Source of the DNA: Maylandia zebra | Taxonomy: Eukaryota > Chordata > Actinopteri > Cichliformes > Cichlidae | Direction of reading: 5' to 3' | Assembly: GCF_041146795.1 (NCBI RefSeq) | Contig: NC_135170.1 | Coordinates: 26,654,033-26,718,032, forward strand | Length of the DNA: 64,000 nucleotides | Shown here: in pieces, positions 44,891 to 57,268 of the stretch | How positions within the stretch are numbered: position 1 is the stretch's first letter | Layout of the letters: each line of letters opens with the position of its first letter | Program-made: the position numbers and the translations under genes | The notes under the pieces: generated by a model | What the model saw: only the letters and a program-made list of their open reading frames with translations | Databases searched by the model: none | What the model was told of the DNA's origin: nothing

Positions 44891-47689
44891 CGAGGTAAGT
44901 GTCATTTGGTTGCTTTACTTTGAAGAAAAACTGAGTAAGACACACCAAAAATAAATAATTAAATAACATTACAGGCCAGAACTGAAGTACATACATTTGA
45001 TTTGGGGGAGAAATGTCTCTTTTAATAAAGAATATAAAAAGTTGGTGGTGAGATTCAGGTTTAACGGCTTGTGAGACTGCATAAATATCTAACTAACCAT
45101 TTGAGCATGTGACAAATTCTTAGATATCAATATTTCTCGATATTTCTTACATCTGCACCCTTTCAGTCACTTCAGTCAGAGCTTCTGAAACAGCTTTAAT
45201 CAGTGTTTAATCAGTGCCATCGAATGTTATCTGTGATTCATTTCTCATACTATGGACTGTATCCCTGTTCTGTCTGTTTACCTGCAATATATTGAAGTTT
45301 AATATCATAGCTCAAAGTGATATTATGCCACAAGAAAATGCTACATGTTTTTTCCTACATGCGCTGAAACATAAGTAAAAAAATAATGATTATATTTAGG
45401 TCGAGGCAGAAAGGGAGAGTGAAGAGGCACGTGTATAAGAGGAAAACAACTCCTTAGAGTGTCAGTCTATTTCTAAAGCCGGTAATTACAGTATAGACAG
45501 AAACTAGACTAGAAGTCTATTCCTCTGCTGGCTGCCCTGTGAGGCTGAGATGCTCGTTACCGAAAGCAAAATTGCTGGTTTGGTGGTTCTTTTTATGGCC
45601 GTGCACTTGTTCTACAAAAACCACAAGATTTATGTGTAGTGACTTTACAACAGTTTAGATTAACTGTGAGAAGGTGAGAGAGCAGGAGATAGAAAATGAT
45701 GAAAAAGCTGTGTTTATTGGAAATCTGCTCCTGATGCCTTTTTCAGCATATTAAAGAGGTTGGATTGCTTTTTGGGGAGAATGGGAGAACGTTTCAGAGG
45801 GAAAACTGGATGTTTAGGTGATTCTTAGCGACTATCAAATCCCCAGTATTGATCGTCTCCTCTCATGCTCACAGGGAGGACAACAGGTGTGGGCAGAATA
45901 GCAGAAGACCTCCACCAAGACTCTCCATAACCCTTCAGAGACTCCTGGGAGCATTCAGACTTCATTGGCAGACAAAAAGGAGCAGCTGCACCTTTTTAGA
46001 AGCTTGCAAATGCTTCCAAACATTCATCTATTTTTTTAATAGCTTCTTATCTGTGTCAGGGTCGTGGCAACAAGCAGAGCAGCCCAGATCCCAGCAGCAT
46101 CCCACAGCTCTATTTGGGGAATCTGGAGGCCCTTCAGGGTCAGCTGAAGCGCAAATTCCAGCCTGCACGAATGCTTCCTGGTGGTCTGCATCACTAATAG
46201 GAAATATCTAAGGGGAACAGAACTGTCTGATTTTTATAACAAGTGGTTCCTGTGAAAGAGCAGCATCACAAGCGTGAAGCTTAGCTTGAATTTTATATCT
46301 AAAAAATGGAAAAGTGATTTAAAAAGAAACACGCATCTCCAATACAGAGAGGACAAGCGTCTGACACATGTGCAGACGCCAAAAATGCACTTTACTGCCA
46401 CCGAGCTAAACACTGCGCAGGCCACTGCAGGGACTTGATTACAGTTCAGCTCAGATGCCTGATACCTGTAATCAAGGGGTATTTGATTACAGTTCAATAG
46501 CGTATGTCAAAGTAACATTGAACAATACCAGGCAATAATACTAGAGACGACATCGCCCCGTGTAAATGTAAGATTTATTCACAATCACTTCAACAAGCGT
46601 AAAAGTCAACTAACCAGTCGGCCTAATCAACTACATGACGAATCACATGATTTGCAGTAAACATCACGTCTGTCCTTATTTGGTAGTTACATTCTTGTTT
46701 GTATTCCCCTCGACTTTAAATATGCATGAAAGAGTTACCTGACAGTGCTCTTTCCTGATTTCTGTAAGATATATAGTGCTGTTGCACTGGTGAAAGCCCA
46801 TATCAATCATGGCCAAAGTTTCAAATAATGAGATCGGCGCGTGTTCAAATAACCGCCTGTGAACCAAAAGCTCAGACGTCAAACTGTTCTAAGTGCTCAG
46901 TTTCAGGTAATTTTGCAGTTTCTGCTCTTGGCTCTGTATATCAAAGAGCGGGCATCCCTAACAGGCCCACCTCAGGCACATGGATCTGGTTGTGAGCAAA
47001 AGAAGCCCCACCCACCTGCAGCTCAAACCTTCTGTCTGCAGAGACAGCCAATGAGAAAAAATATGGATTAAAGGGATGGGTAAGGGAGCTAAAACAGTTT
47101 GTTTTAAACTGTGGAAGAAATGACAGGCTTCTCCAAGGCCCATTAAAAGACAAAATAGGACTATTTTGAACTATGAGTCACACAGAGATACTCTGGCAGA
47201 ATGCAAGAATAAAAATATGGAGCTGAAAATGAGCAGAACACGTCACCTTTAAGTCAAACAGTGATTAGATGTGTTAGAAAAGCAAGTCCGAGAAGATTTG
47301 GACACATACAGAGGAGAAACCTGCTTAGCTGATTGTGTTGGCAAATCTCTCTGTTTTTGAAACTATCTGCAAACAACACTTACATATCAGACTTAAATAT
47401 GGTAATTTTCCTGTTGCAGCCACTCCAATAGACAGAAAAAAGACATAAAATTGAAATGGCATAAATTGCTAATTTCACCAATGTGAATCCAGGTTAGCAT
47501 TGTCCTTACAATGAAAATAAACATTAAACAATGGTATAAAATATATAAGAGAGCAGCTATCTAAAATTACTTGATACACAAACAAAATAATAGTTAGCAA
47601 AGCAAAGACAATATACAATTAATAAAGCACTGAGGTTGGAAAAAGGAACATCTGATCAATAATTCATTTTAAATCAGGAAAGCCTGTCC

Positions 47690-47930
47690 GATAACTGTAT
47701 ATCATTAAAAGAGATTTAAAAGAGGTCACTGACTCTGCTGACCTGATTTCCTCAGGCAGCTCGATCCATAACTTCGGGGCTATGATTGCAAACGTCACCT
47801 CTAGTTAGCGGCTGCACCTCGGGAACAAATAAAAAGCTCCTGTCAGAAGATGTCAGCTAAGTACAGGCTCATATGGTACTTTAGAGGTCAGATACAGTAT
47901 ATAGAAAGGTGAAAGGTCACGATGAGCCTC
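47690..47930. repeat. Probable dispersed teleost repeat fragment
   Basis: The wording GACCTGATTTCCTCAGGCAG, CCATAACTTCGGGGC and TTGCAAACGTCACCTC resembles a repeat frequently seen in teleost genomes. No ends or coding sequence can be defined here, so the class is uncertain. Confidence 0.4.
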
Positions 47931-49187
47931 GCTAAATATGCAACAGCAGGTTCTCTTCCTGTCTATTTTCTCCAAACTACAAAAAGACTTTTTAGTGCTA
48001 CAAATTATTTATTTTAAACTGAACAAAAAGAGACATTTCCAATGACTGAATAATGTTTTACAGTGTACAGGGCAATTTTTTATAGTATGTTACATAAACA
48101 CTAAACAGTGGCTGCCCTGAAATTGAATTTGCATGAATTACTGTAAGGAAGAAGATGAGCCGTGTAATCCTTTAGAGCATGTTCATTTTATTTCTACTCA
48201 AATCAATAGCACCTGCAGCCCTATAATAACCAACTTATCAAATGTGGAATCAGATTTTGCATTTAAATGCACTGCTTACATACACTGGTATAAATATTGA
48301 TCTTCGATTGATGGAGGTCAGCAGATTTTCCCAAAAAGCGCTTGTCTCTTGCTTTTATGGATAGTGTTATACATTACCATTATCAGTGGCAGCTCTGATG
48401 GGAATAAAACCTTTTACCCTTTAACGTGAGCGCCTTCTCCATTTTCCAGAGCAACAAGATAGTCTTTACTTTTGTTTCTTCTCTAAAAATAACCCAACAG
48501 ACTGTACGCAAGAGCTCTATGGGGACAGCTCCAAGCTCTCAGTGATGTCTGGACATGAACACGTACTCCTCAAGCTTGAGATGGTAACTCAAAGCAACAA
48601 CTATCAGCCTCAGATAGGTAAAAATGATAAAGAGTGGTGTTTTAGATGGCATATCAGATGTTATAAGACTCTTTCTCAGCTGACATGATTTGGCCAATTT
48701 GTTGCTTTTGTTTTCTCTCACGGAAATGCCAAGTGAGCAGACAGGGGGCAAAGCATAATGGATGTGCAAATAAATGGTTTAAATCCCCCCCAGTGCTGAC
48801 AGTGCTCACTGAGGAGAGCAACCACCCATCCACCATATAGAGACTGGATGGACCAGAACAGAGGGAGGGGGGAGAGAAAGAGAAAGAGAAGAGAGAGAGA
48901 GTGCTGTGGTGAAGCCAGTGTTTGCCGTCGAACTCCAGCAAATATGAGGATGGGGAGATAATGGCCCACACTGCACAGGATGACTGAACCACCGCAACTA
49001 TGAATTCTCTCCTTTTACGATGCATTCTGACTGAAAAAAGAAACAAAAAAGAAAGAAAGAAAAACTGAAGCAGAGAAAATCTGGACAGCAAAGGATCGCT
49101 TATGCCTTTTGGATATGTCCAACCTTTCTTCAGCATCCTGATCTATTAAAGATAAGCTTCTGAGTCCTGTTAAGCCTTTTAGTTAAA

Positions 49188-49225
49188 AAGAAGAAGAAGA
49201 AGAAGAAGAAGAAGAAGAAGAAGAA
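49188..49225 (+). repeat. (AAG)n microsatellite
   Basis: About 12 AAG units lie some 690-730 bp upstream of the pde4a start codon. Such purine-only tracts can form triplex DNA and vary in length between individuals. Confidence 0.9.
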
Positions 49226-49399
49226 AAATATCTCCACCGAGGAATTGCTGAAGACTTCTGCGCTTGGTGTACGCACAGAGATGCTGTAGCTCTACACGAA
49301 CCACGATAGACTGAGTACTTTAATGGAAATTGCTTGGAAATTTGAGCTCTGCTGAAAAAACATACGGACAGCAATAATACCACACACAGAAAGAGAGAG

Positions 49400-49916
49400 A
49401 GAGAGTGCGAGAGACAGAGAAAGAAAGCGGGGAGAGCCAGCGCCGGCGATCTGTGTGTCTCTGCAATAAGTGGCTAATAAAAAGCAATAAATTCTCTAAA
49501 ATAAATACAGTCATCTGGTTGTGCGCCATGGGCGATGAGGCGTCAAACTTCAGGAGAAGCAGGAGGACCGGTGTCTCATCACCAAAACCCCGAACTGGTG
49601 AGGATCACGGAAGACTGGAGATTTGGGGATAAACTAAAACTGATCTCCACCGAGAACAATGAGATTATTGATTTTTGGATGACTTGTCAGGTTACCACTG
49701 TGGCAGTTTTTTGATGTTATTCAGAAAGCAGCATAGAGACCGGTGCTGCGCTGGACTTGGTCACTTTGGTTTGTTCTCTCAGAGATCAAATGGCAGAGAG
49801 GGACATGACATGTTTTGTTTTGTGCTTGAAATAAGCGAATACAGCCATATTATTTAATCAAGAAGTTAAAAAGATTTTTTTTTCTTTTTTTTTTCTTTTT
49901 TTTTTTTTGTTGCACT
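49400..49916 (+). promoter_or_regulatory. pde4a: Putative pde4a 5' leader / proximal promoter
   Basis: This sequence lies immediately upstream of the PDE4A4/5-type start codon. It contains a GA-rich stretch (49388-49430), an ATG in a strong GCCATGG context at 49528 opening a 34-codon frame that stops at 49632, and a pyrimidine-rich tract (about 49875-49909) just before the start codon. No AG acceptor lies between that tract and the ATG, so the leader is probably continuous with the coding exon. The transcription start is not resolvable. Confidence 0.45.
49528..49632 (+). other. Candidate upstream ORF in pde4a leader
   Basis: ATG in a near-ideal Kozak context (GCGCCATGG) begins MGDEASNFRRSRRTGVSSPK and ends at TAA 49630-49632, before the main ATG at 49917. 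It is basic and has no recognised domain. If transcribed in the long-isoform mRNA it could reduce translation of the main frame. A possible donor AACTG|GTGAGG at about 49590 means it could instead be an alternative first exon. Confidence 0.35.
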
Positions 49917-50212
49917 ATGATGGAACCACCACCATGTTCGAAGAAGAGCCTGTCCCTGTCGCTCCCGGTTCCCCGGGAAGGACAGGCGACTCTGAAACCT
50001 CCGCAGCATCTTTGGAGGCAACCCCGGACCCCGATCAAAATCAAACACCGGGGGTACTCCGACACAGACCGGCATCACCACCGGCACATGGAGCGCTCCG
50101 ACGCCGTGGATACGAGCGACAGACCGGGACTGAAAAAGTCTCGGATGTCCTGGCCATCCTCCTTCCACGGGACCACAAACACATCCATCGGAAATTGTGT
50201 CGGGAACAAACG
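49917..50212 (+). CDS. pde4a: cAMP-specific phosphodiesterase PDE4A, first coding exon of the long (PDE4A4/5-type) isoform (3' partial)
   Basis: PDE4A hydrolyses cAMP to AMP. This exon encodes the isoform-specific N-terminus that controls targeting and protein partners. It starts MMEPPPCSKKSLSLSLPVPR, then has GQATLKPPQHLWRQPRTPI, a RGYSD motif and DTSDRPGLKKSRMSWPSSFHG, closely matching the mammalian PDE4A4/5 N-terminus. PDE4B and PDE4D long forms start differently. PDE4C shares only the HLWRQPR-PI part. Of the two adjacent ATGs (49917 and 49920), the second corresponds to the mammalian start. The exon ends at a donor CG|GTAGGC after 50212, leaving two bases of a codon, with 98 complete codons. 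The UCR1, UCR2 and catalytic exons are not in this window. A His-rich insert (DRHHHRH) differs from mammals. Confidence 0.92.
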
Positions 50213-53200
50213 GTAGGCGAGAAAGAGATGCATTCCAAACATCCCAATAATAGCCCATGACAGCCCACAAGGCATATGCGTAAACGGGGGAGGGGTGGGG
50301 GCATTTTAATGAGTGCGTAATAACGCAGTGCGCCTGAAGGGTTAACTGATATGAAGCGCTTTCTATCGAGAGGCGGGACGCGTGGGTTTTCGGTACAGAT
50401 GCGTTATGCGTCTTTGGATAGACTCTGTCAGATGGGTATGAAGCGCAAACCAGGCCGCCCACTCGAAACGCAGGAGCACCTTAACAATGTTAAGAGCGTC
50501 AGCATACTAGCTGATAAGTAACATGAAGCTCGGTGGTTTTAATGGCATCAAAGGTCTGGTGTGTGCGTTCGTGCGTGCAAGACAGAGATATCGCCGGCGT
50601 GCGCACTCCGGGACTGCATCAGTTTGTTCTCAGAGGGCGGTTTGGGGCTAGGTGGGCGTTGGAGCAAAAAAAAAAGTGCCCTGCTGATGAACTCCTTATC
50701 AAGACAGTCTCTAAATTCAAATGTAGGTCTCCCTGACCTTTGACCCTCTTTTTGTGGTGAATTGGTGGGCTAAAAAATAAGATGCAGTGTTACCTGGACT
50801 TGTGTCACAGAAATGTCACACAGATGGCTTCAGGAAGCATCTAGCTGGCACACACTGCTGCTCTGTGATCAGACATGACAGTAAAAAATTCACTGCCTCA
50901 TAACGAGAGGACACAGCACACCTAAACTGCACTAGCACTTAAATCAAATTAAGCAACGGATGTTAATCAAACATATTTGATTAAAGGCATTTCATTAAGT
51001 GAGTCGTGGAACTGCATGATTATGATACGATTACTTTGTCCTCACTCAACAAACGCTCCATTTATCCTCTTAAGGAGACACTGAGAGTGCAGCATAAGGA
51101 TGTTTTGTCCAGTGTTGTCGCCTTTTTTTTAACTTATAACAGCAAATAATTTACTGCCTGGTAACATAGGCAGTAAAGTCTTGGTTGTGACTCTTTTTCT
51201 TTTTTATTCTTGTCTGTGAAAGAGTGATTGTCATGGAGAGAAAGACGAGGGCTTTCGTGCTTATGCTGGTTTTTAGTTTGCTCCCTCTTCCCTTCTTTTC
51301 TCAGTATGACCTGAAGTCCCCTGATGTTCCTCCAAGTCAAGGCGTTAGTTTACATGTTGGACTGCTTAGAACTGCCTTATTATCCTCCTAAACTTTTCCC
51401 ATGCACTCATGAAGCACAAACATGCCTCTACCACATTAAACAAGAGGATTGTCACACTGATGACACATTGATGGCTGTGTGGTGGGTCCCAATGGAAATG
51501 TGGGGGTCTAGCATTTTTTTTCTTTTACTCGTTGTCTTTCCAGTTTTTTTCTTTTCAATGCCACAGACGGCCTTCCCGGCAGGCCCCTGGGAGAAAGGCC
51601 AACTCCAGCTGACTGGAGGAAGGACTGATTTGTATTTTAGTCCCCAGGACACGCTCTGAGGCAGTCCAATCTTTAGTGCATTGGGACTGACTCTGCCTGC
51701 CCTTCTCCTTCTGTGGGCGGCAAACCATGAGAGGGCAGAGAAAGAGAGATAATTCGATTCCAACAAGCTCAGTTTTGAGGGCACACGGAGCTGGCTCCAA
51801 CTGTGTGTGCGTGTTCATGTGTGCGTGTATGTTCCTTAGCACATTTGTAAAGTGATGTGTGCGATCAGTGGGTGTTTGTGCTACACACTGGTCAGGAAGG
51901 AGGGTGCACGGAGGAATGGAGGCTGCTAGTTGAATGTTGTGTGTCACGGATGGTGGTGAAATGTGTGTGGAGGTATTTATGTGTGGGCTGTGCACAGGTT
52001 AGTGTCTGACCTGTAGCCCATATGGTTTCCAACAGGCCTTGTTTTACCTCTTTTCACATCAATGGGAGGTCAGAGGTATTTCCACTGTGCTGGAGCTATT
52101 TTTATTATTTTCACATACTGCAGCGACTGTAAATTCTGCCTCTTTGCTTATGTCCACATAATGGATGCTTCAAGCAGATGCCTCATCGCTTCACTGTATT
52201 TATAAACATCTATGTTGATCCAGCAGCGCTGTGCTCTTTCGCTCAAGGCTAACTTGCATTGAGTGTGGCCTATGGAAGGCAGCTTCATGCACATCTGCTT
52301 TCACCACTCTGAATGCTCTTATTTACATGCAGATGTCTGGAAATTTTCCTCAAAGTACATTTTAAACAAGCTCTCATTTAAGGAGCCATCCATTCACAAA
52401 TCAGAAGGTGAACAGTCTGAGATAACTAAGTATATTTTCACAATATGTCTCAGTAGAAGGCCAGGAGAAATAGGAAGGCTGTAAATCTGACCTCTTGCTA
52501 AGATTAAATGACATTTTGGACAATCACTCTCATGATCTGATCCTTTCTTTGGGACTTGCAACACAATGTGCCTTGCAGCAAAATACAGCAACAAATTAGA
52601 CCCCCTCCCCCCTGTAATTTTCACACTTAATATAGCCATCCAGTGAGGCGGATTGGACCGGCTCTTGCTCGCTGTATATTTGAGGCCCCTGCTCCAAGCC
52701 CCATCATATGGCAAGGAAGTGACCAACAGTTAGAGCCTAAAATCTGCTTAGATTTAAATGTTCTGAAGGCATCGCAAATTTAGCAAACATGAATCGGTGA
52801 CAGGTTAGATGGTTCTAAGTTTTAATGTATGCGAATTCAATGTTTTTAGCTTTGTGCAAACACAATAAGACCAACTGTACCAGATAAGGATTCTTTTTCC
52901 AGAAGAGTGGAAGAATAATTGGTCTTTGATTTGTTGCGTGCTGACTGACCCGGTGGAAGACCTTAGGGAGTCGGTCAGCGCCTCATCTGGAGGAGGTTTC
53001 AAGAGATCAATGAGCCTGAGAGCTTCTGGTGAAATTGTTTTGGACAGGGTTCAGGGAACTGTAATAGAAACCCTCACTATTGATAAAAAAGCACTCCCAA
53101 CAGTCGCCAGTCTAGCGGATGGGGGATACACAAAAGGGATTTTGCATAACTGTTTGAAGAATCCCAGTCTGCAGCTTTTCTACTTCTATCCTACAAAATG

Positions 53201-54409
53201 GCAGTCTTAGTGGCAATCAGCTTCCCCCCCAAAGAGTGTCAGTCTGCCTCCTCTGCATTTCCCCGATGTCTTTTGTTCAACCGCCTTGTCATGCCTTTTG
53301 TCAGAGGACGTTAATATGAACGTATCAGCCATCAGGTCCCATGCCCAATGCGCTCTGGGAAGTTCCGACATGAAATGAATGACTGACACTGAACGAGTAA
53401 CAGCTCTTCCCGCAATTCAGTTGCTATGGTTACTTGTTTTGTGCATTTGTAGAATAGATTTCATTTACCCAAAAAAGGCAAAGCCTAAGGCACTTGATGG
53501 GCTCGACTGTATAATTTGTCAGTACGTAGCAGATCCCGCTGGATATGCATCATGACTTGTATGTTCATAAGGTGAAAAAGGGAATATTAATGCATCTCAG
53601 CTGAAGAACTGAGGGCTTCAGATTGAAGTTTGATCACAGCAACCTCTGCGACAATTTCAAACCAAAGGCTTGCTCACTTCCTCACCTACCACATATGCAT
53701 TCTTTACACCCCCCCCTTCCCCCCTCCTCCCTCCAACCGAGGGATCTAGTGCTGATTTGTAAGCTGTAGCTGCTCTTTTCCCTGCGTGACTGGCCGGCTG
53801 CCATAATAATTTAGCTCATAATGAGGTACAGCTCCAGTTAATTACCACAACAGCAGTATTTTGCTGTTGATCATACATTTGCATTTCTAACACAGGAGAT
53901 CCAAGTCTCATACAGAGAGCATTCAGGAACTTCCCCACCAAAAGCGTTTTAATAGCGTTAAGTAATAGACCTCTTATCTCATTTAGGTAGTGCAAGCATC
54001 TGTTTAGGCTACAGATTGCGCTCTTCTGTGAATACATCGTGCTTTCTCGCTGCTCTCAGCACTAATTAGTATCTGGAGGCAGTACACGGACTGGAACCGT
54101 GCTCACTGTGCTTTAGTTGGCTCACGCGGATACCCCAGGTAAAACCTTCCTCAGCAATGACACCGAACAGATGTCTGCTCAAAGGGAATGTATAGGTCCC
54201 CTCATTCAAGGTCCCTCTTTGTGTTTGTTCTCTGCTCGTCGCTTTGTTTGCCTGCAGACTCTCCCACAGACACTCGGGCCTCCTGTAACCACGTTTAGTG
54301 GCGTCAGCTAAGCTTCAAGAATCGACTGGAAACCTTGGCGTCTTTGCATTTTAATTGATTTCACACTGAATCTTCTCAGAGTTGTGATACACCAGTCATT
54401 TGTTGTTTT

Positions 54410-54410
<1 letters not shown>

Positions 54411-54471
<61 letters not shown>
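54411..54471 (+). repeat. (GT)n microsatellite
   Basis: A 61-bp GT tract with a single GC interruption at about 54435. Such tracts can adopt Z-DNA and are usually polymorphic. Confidence 0.95.
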
Positions 54472-54473
<2 letters not shown>

Positions 54474-57268
54474 TTTTAACAAGTGCGGATGGGCAGAGAT
54501 CCCAGTAAGAGGAAACAAAGTGAGCATCGGCATCAAAAATCCAAGTTGCACAACAAGTCCACCTGTTATCCACGATTATCTCCGTGTTTGCTGCAGCTGC
54601 TTACATTTAGTCTGTAACAGCCCCTTAGTCCCTATTCCTTTTCACGCTCATGCTCATTAAATCGCCTTTTTGGAACTTTCTGACACAGTTGATTATGCAA
54701 TACTTTCTTTTACCTCTTTCAACATGCCCACTATGATGATGATAAGCCTCATAATGGCTATTTTTTTCCTTTTCTTATCTAATTATACTGCTTGAATCAG
54801 TCTTTTGTCCATTAAAATAACAGTCTTTGATTGCTGCATGTCTCTCTTTTTGATCCCCTATCCTCTCAGTGCTTCCTTTCACCTCAGAGTAAATGGAGAG
54901 TATTGATTCCATCTCTATTTCTGCTCTCTGCTTTGTCTTTCCATTGTGTGGCCCGTCTCGCTGGTTCCCAGTAGCGTCAAGATGCTTTCTGATAGCCTTC
55001 TTCTTGCTTACAGCGGCATTAAGCACACTATCATAAATCTCTTATTTCACCCCCCCACCTCCTCAAAGCCATATCTGAATCTCAAACCTTCACATCCTGG
55101 CAGTGAAATGAACTGCCCACCGCCAACAGTGTGCAGCGCCTCATCTCTTCCTATATTCTTCCCCATAAAACGAGGTTTTTATACTGATGTGATTTTTAGT
55201 TCTTCATGCTCCAGTCGCTTCTTGAAAAATCACAGACTTCAAGGGCATGGCAGACACAAACACCTTCATCACATGGCTGGAAATCAGCTGCCACTAAAAA
55301 AAAGGAGTTCAAACAGCCTTTGCATCAAAGAGAAGTTGGGAAAAACAGCATCCTAATCATGCTGTGAGATTAAAATACACACAGTACTCTGTAAAGCTTC
55401 CTGTATGGATTTACAATCACCCATTTCCTTGGATTTAGTTTTCGTCTGATACAAAATAAATAAATAAAGCGTTTCTTTTTTAGTAGTAATAGTAATTTAT
55501 TCTTCGAGCCCAAAGGCACTAAGGGGAACTAAAAGGAAAAACCTTTTAGTGTAATCAAATTGCCCACTTCATACCAAGAAAAAGGTCTTTATTGCTGAGA
55601 CTTGGGAGTATTTAAATGTCAAAATGTGCAGCGTATTCCATTTCACAATAAGTGCTAGTCTTTCACCTCTCAGCAAACAGTTCAGCTTGATAGAAAACGG
55701 CAACATGATGCCCGTGTGTGAGATTCCCTATAAGATAGAGCGACGAATAAGAATATTGTGTCCATGTGGTGCTCAAGCAGGTGATACACCATCAATCAGA
55801 ATCAGCTGGCGGTCTCTGATGATGTCGCAAAGGGGGCAACCCCCTTGAAAAGCGCTTTAGGCTGCTGTCTCAGTGCAGAGCTGTCTGAATGAGTGAGTCT
55901 GACAACCCCTCTGTCAGCGGCGTGTCAGCGCAGCACGCGTTCAGTGAAGCAGAGCGCACAAAACCGTAGCCACCTGTTGAGCAGAGCACCGTGTCGGACT
56001 AATGTGAGGCATGTCAGGAATGCTCAAAGAGTGCCGAGTTTAAATTAAGAACTCACAGCAAATTACGGCTGGAGCAGATGAAGGTGTGCACCTAGAGGCC
56101 GCACTCGTCGGGGGGGATGCTCACGCTTGTGTTCAGCTGCCCGCTGATGCCAACATCTCATCTGAAATATCGCTTCCAGGCCTCGTGCCCCAGGACAGAG
56201 CTCCCGCCCAAAACTACTGGCTCAGTTTCAGCTATATGGATGACTACGGAAGACTGTCATACGTGTTTAGAGTAACAGATGGCTTTAATGCTGGCTTAAC
56301 GTGTCACAGACTTGTACACTAAGGCAACAAATACAACCAACGCTTTGTTCAGACTCTCATTTTTTATTCTGTTTACGGCATAAATCATACTCGTAGGTGT
56401 TGACTGTATATCATTATTATTATTGACAGATATAGAGCGCCTGGGACAGAAATACAGCAGGAAATAGATTGTTTTTTGCCCATTCCCAGTCTGACTCAGC
56501 AGTACTATTACTGTGTGAGCTTGATTGGAAAAATGCTGAAAACAACAGTAAATAATATCCAGTTGCTATGAAAAATATAACAGCATGAGAGCTTGCTAAA
56601 TATGCCAGTAAAAATCTTTCATAGTGTGCTAATTTAGACAGCCGAGGTGGGTGGTGATGGTGGTAATATTATAGCTACAAATTATCAAGTAAAAAAGTAG
56701 CAAATGTACTTAAAAAACTTGAATAGTCTTTGAGATTTTATAAAAAGAGAAAAAGAGATAAAAAGGAAATGAATCGCATCTCTTTATATTGTAAGGCTGA
56801 TTCAACCTCATCACTCCACACACGCCACATGCATAGGGAGGAGGTGCAACAGTAACTGATACACAAAATCTATCACCTCATTCAAATCAGATTCAGAAGA
56901 ATAATCCAGATCCATGACCCAAGTGTTACTAAGGCTTTAACCTCTTTAATATCGATGTTCTTCTATGTGCATCTTGGAAATAGGCGATTACAAAGATTGC
57001 TCTGATTAGGTCGTCCCCTGCAGGAATGACACTTGACAAAAAAAAAACACCCACCACTAATTATTTCTTTATAATTTCTAACAGTAGTCTCAAAGAATGA
57101 TCAAGTTTTTAAAACATATTTGAGTGTTTTTGGGTAGTAGTTAAATATAAAACGTACAATTTTTTCAAGGTGAAATAATAATTTGTTATTTTAACAGTCA
57201 AAGAACATATAGAGCAGAAGAAAGTAGTTTCATGTGAAAAAGCAAAACCACCGTTAAATTTAAACTGA

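Larger units (their letters stand above)
28341..48900. other. Long intergenic region between raver1 and pde4a
   Basis: About 20 kb is AT-rich with no recognisable host coding exon. Open frames are short and of low complexity or lie inside transposon relics. Listed separately are MITEs (31048, 36828, 44546), a SINE (31586), Tc1-like relics (33205, 43192), a Rex3-like LINE piece (43273) and small repeat fragments. Distal regulatory DNA for pde4a may be present but is not recognisable by eye. Confidence 0.6.

Noticed and set aside
48654..49136. 160-codon minus-strand frame
   Set aside because: Low-complexity Ser/Phe/Leu from GA-rich DNA on the + strand, with no family resemblance and no splice context.
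49188..49225. Regularly repeated short units (CRISPR-like)
   Set aside because: A trinucleotide microsatellite with no spacers, in a eukaryotic genome.
49866..50462. 198-codon minus-strand frame
   Set aside because: It is antisense to the pde4a first coding exon and its poly-T leader (gives poly-Lys). The + strand frame matches PDE4A, so this is a shadow.
52926..53210. 94-codon frame in pde4a intron as a possible alternative pde4a exon
   Set aside because: No resemblance to any PDE4 N-terminus or UCR sequence, and no convincing donor at the end.
54400..54660. 86-codon frame rich in Cys-Val repeats
   Set aside because: It is produced by the GT microsatellite.
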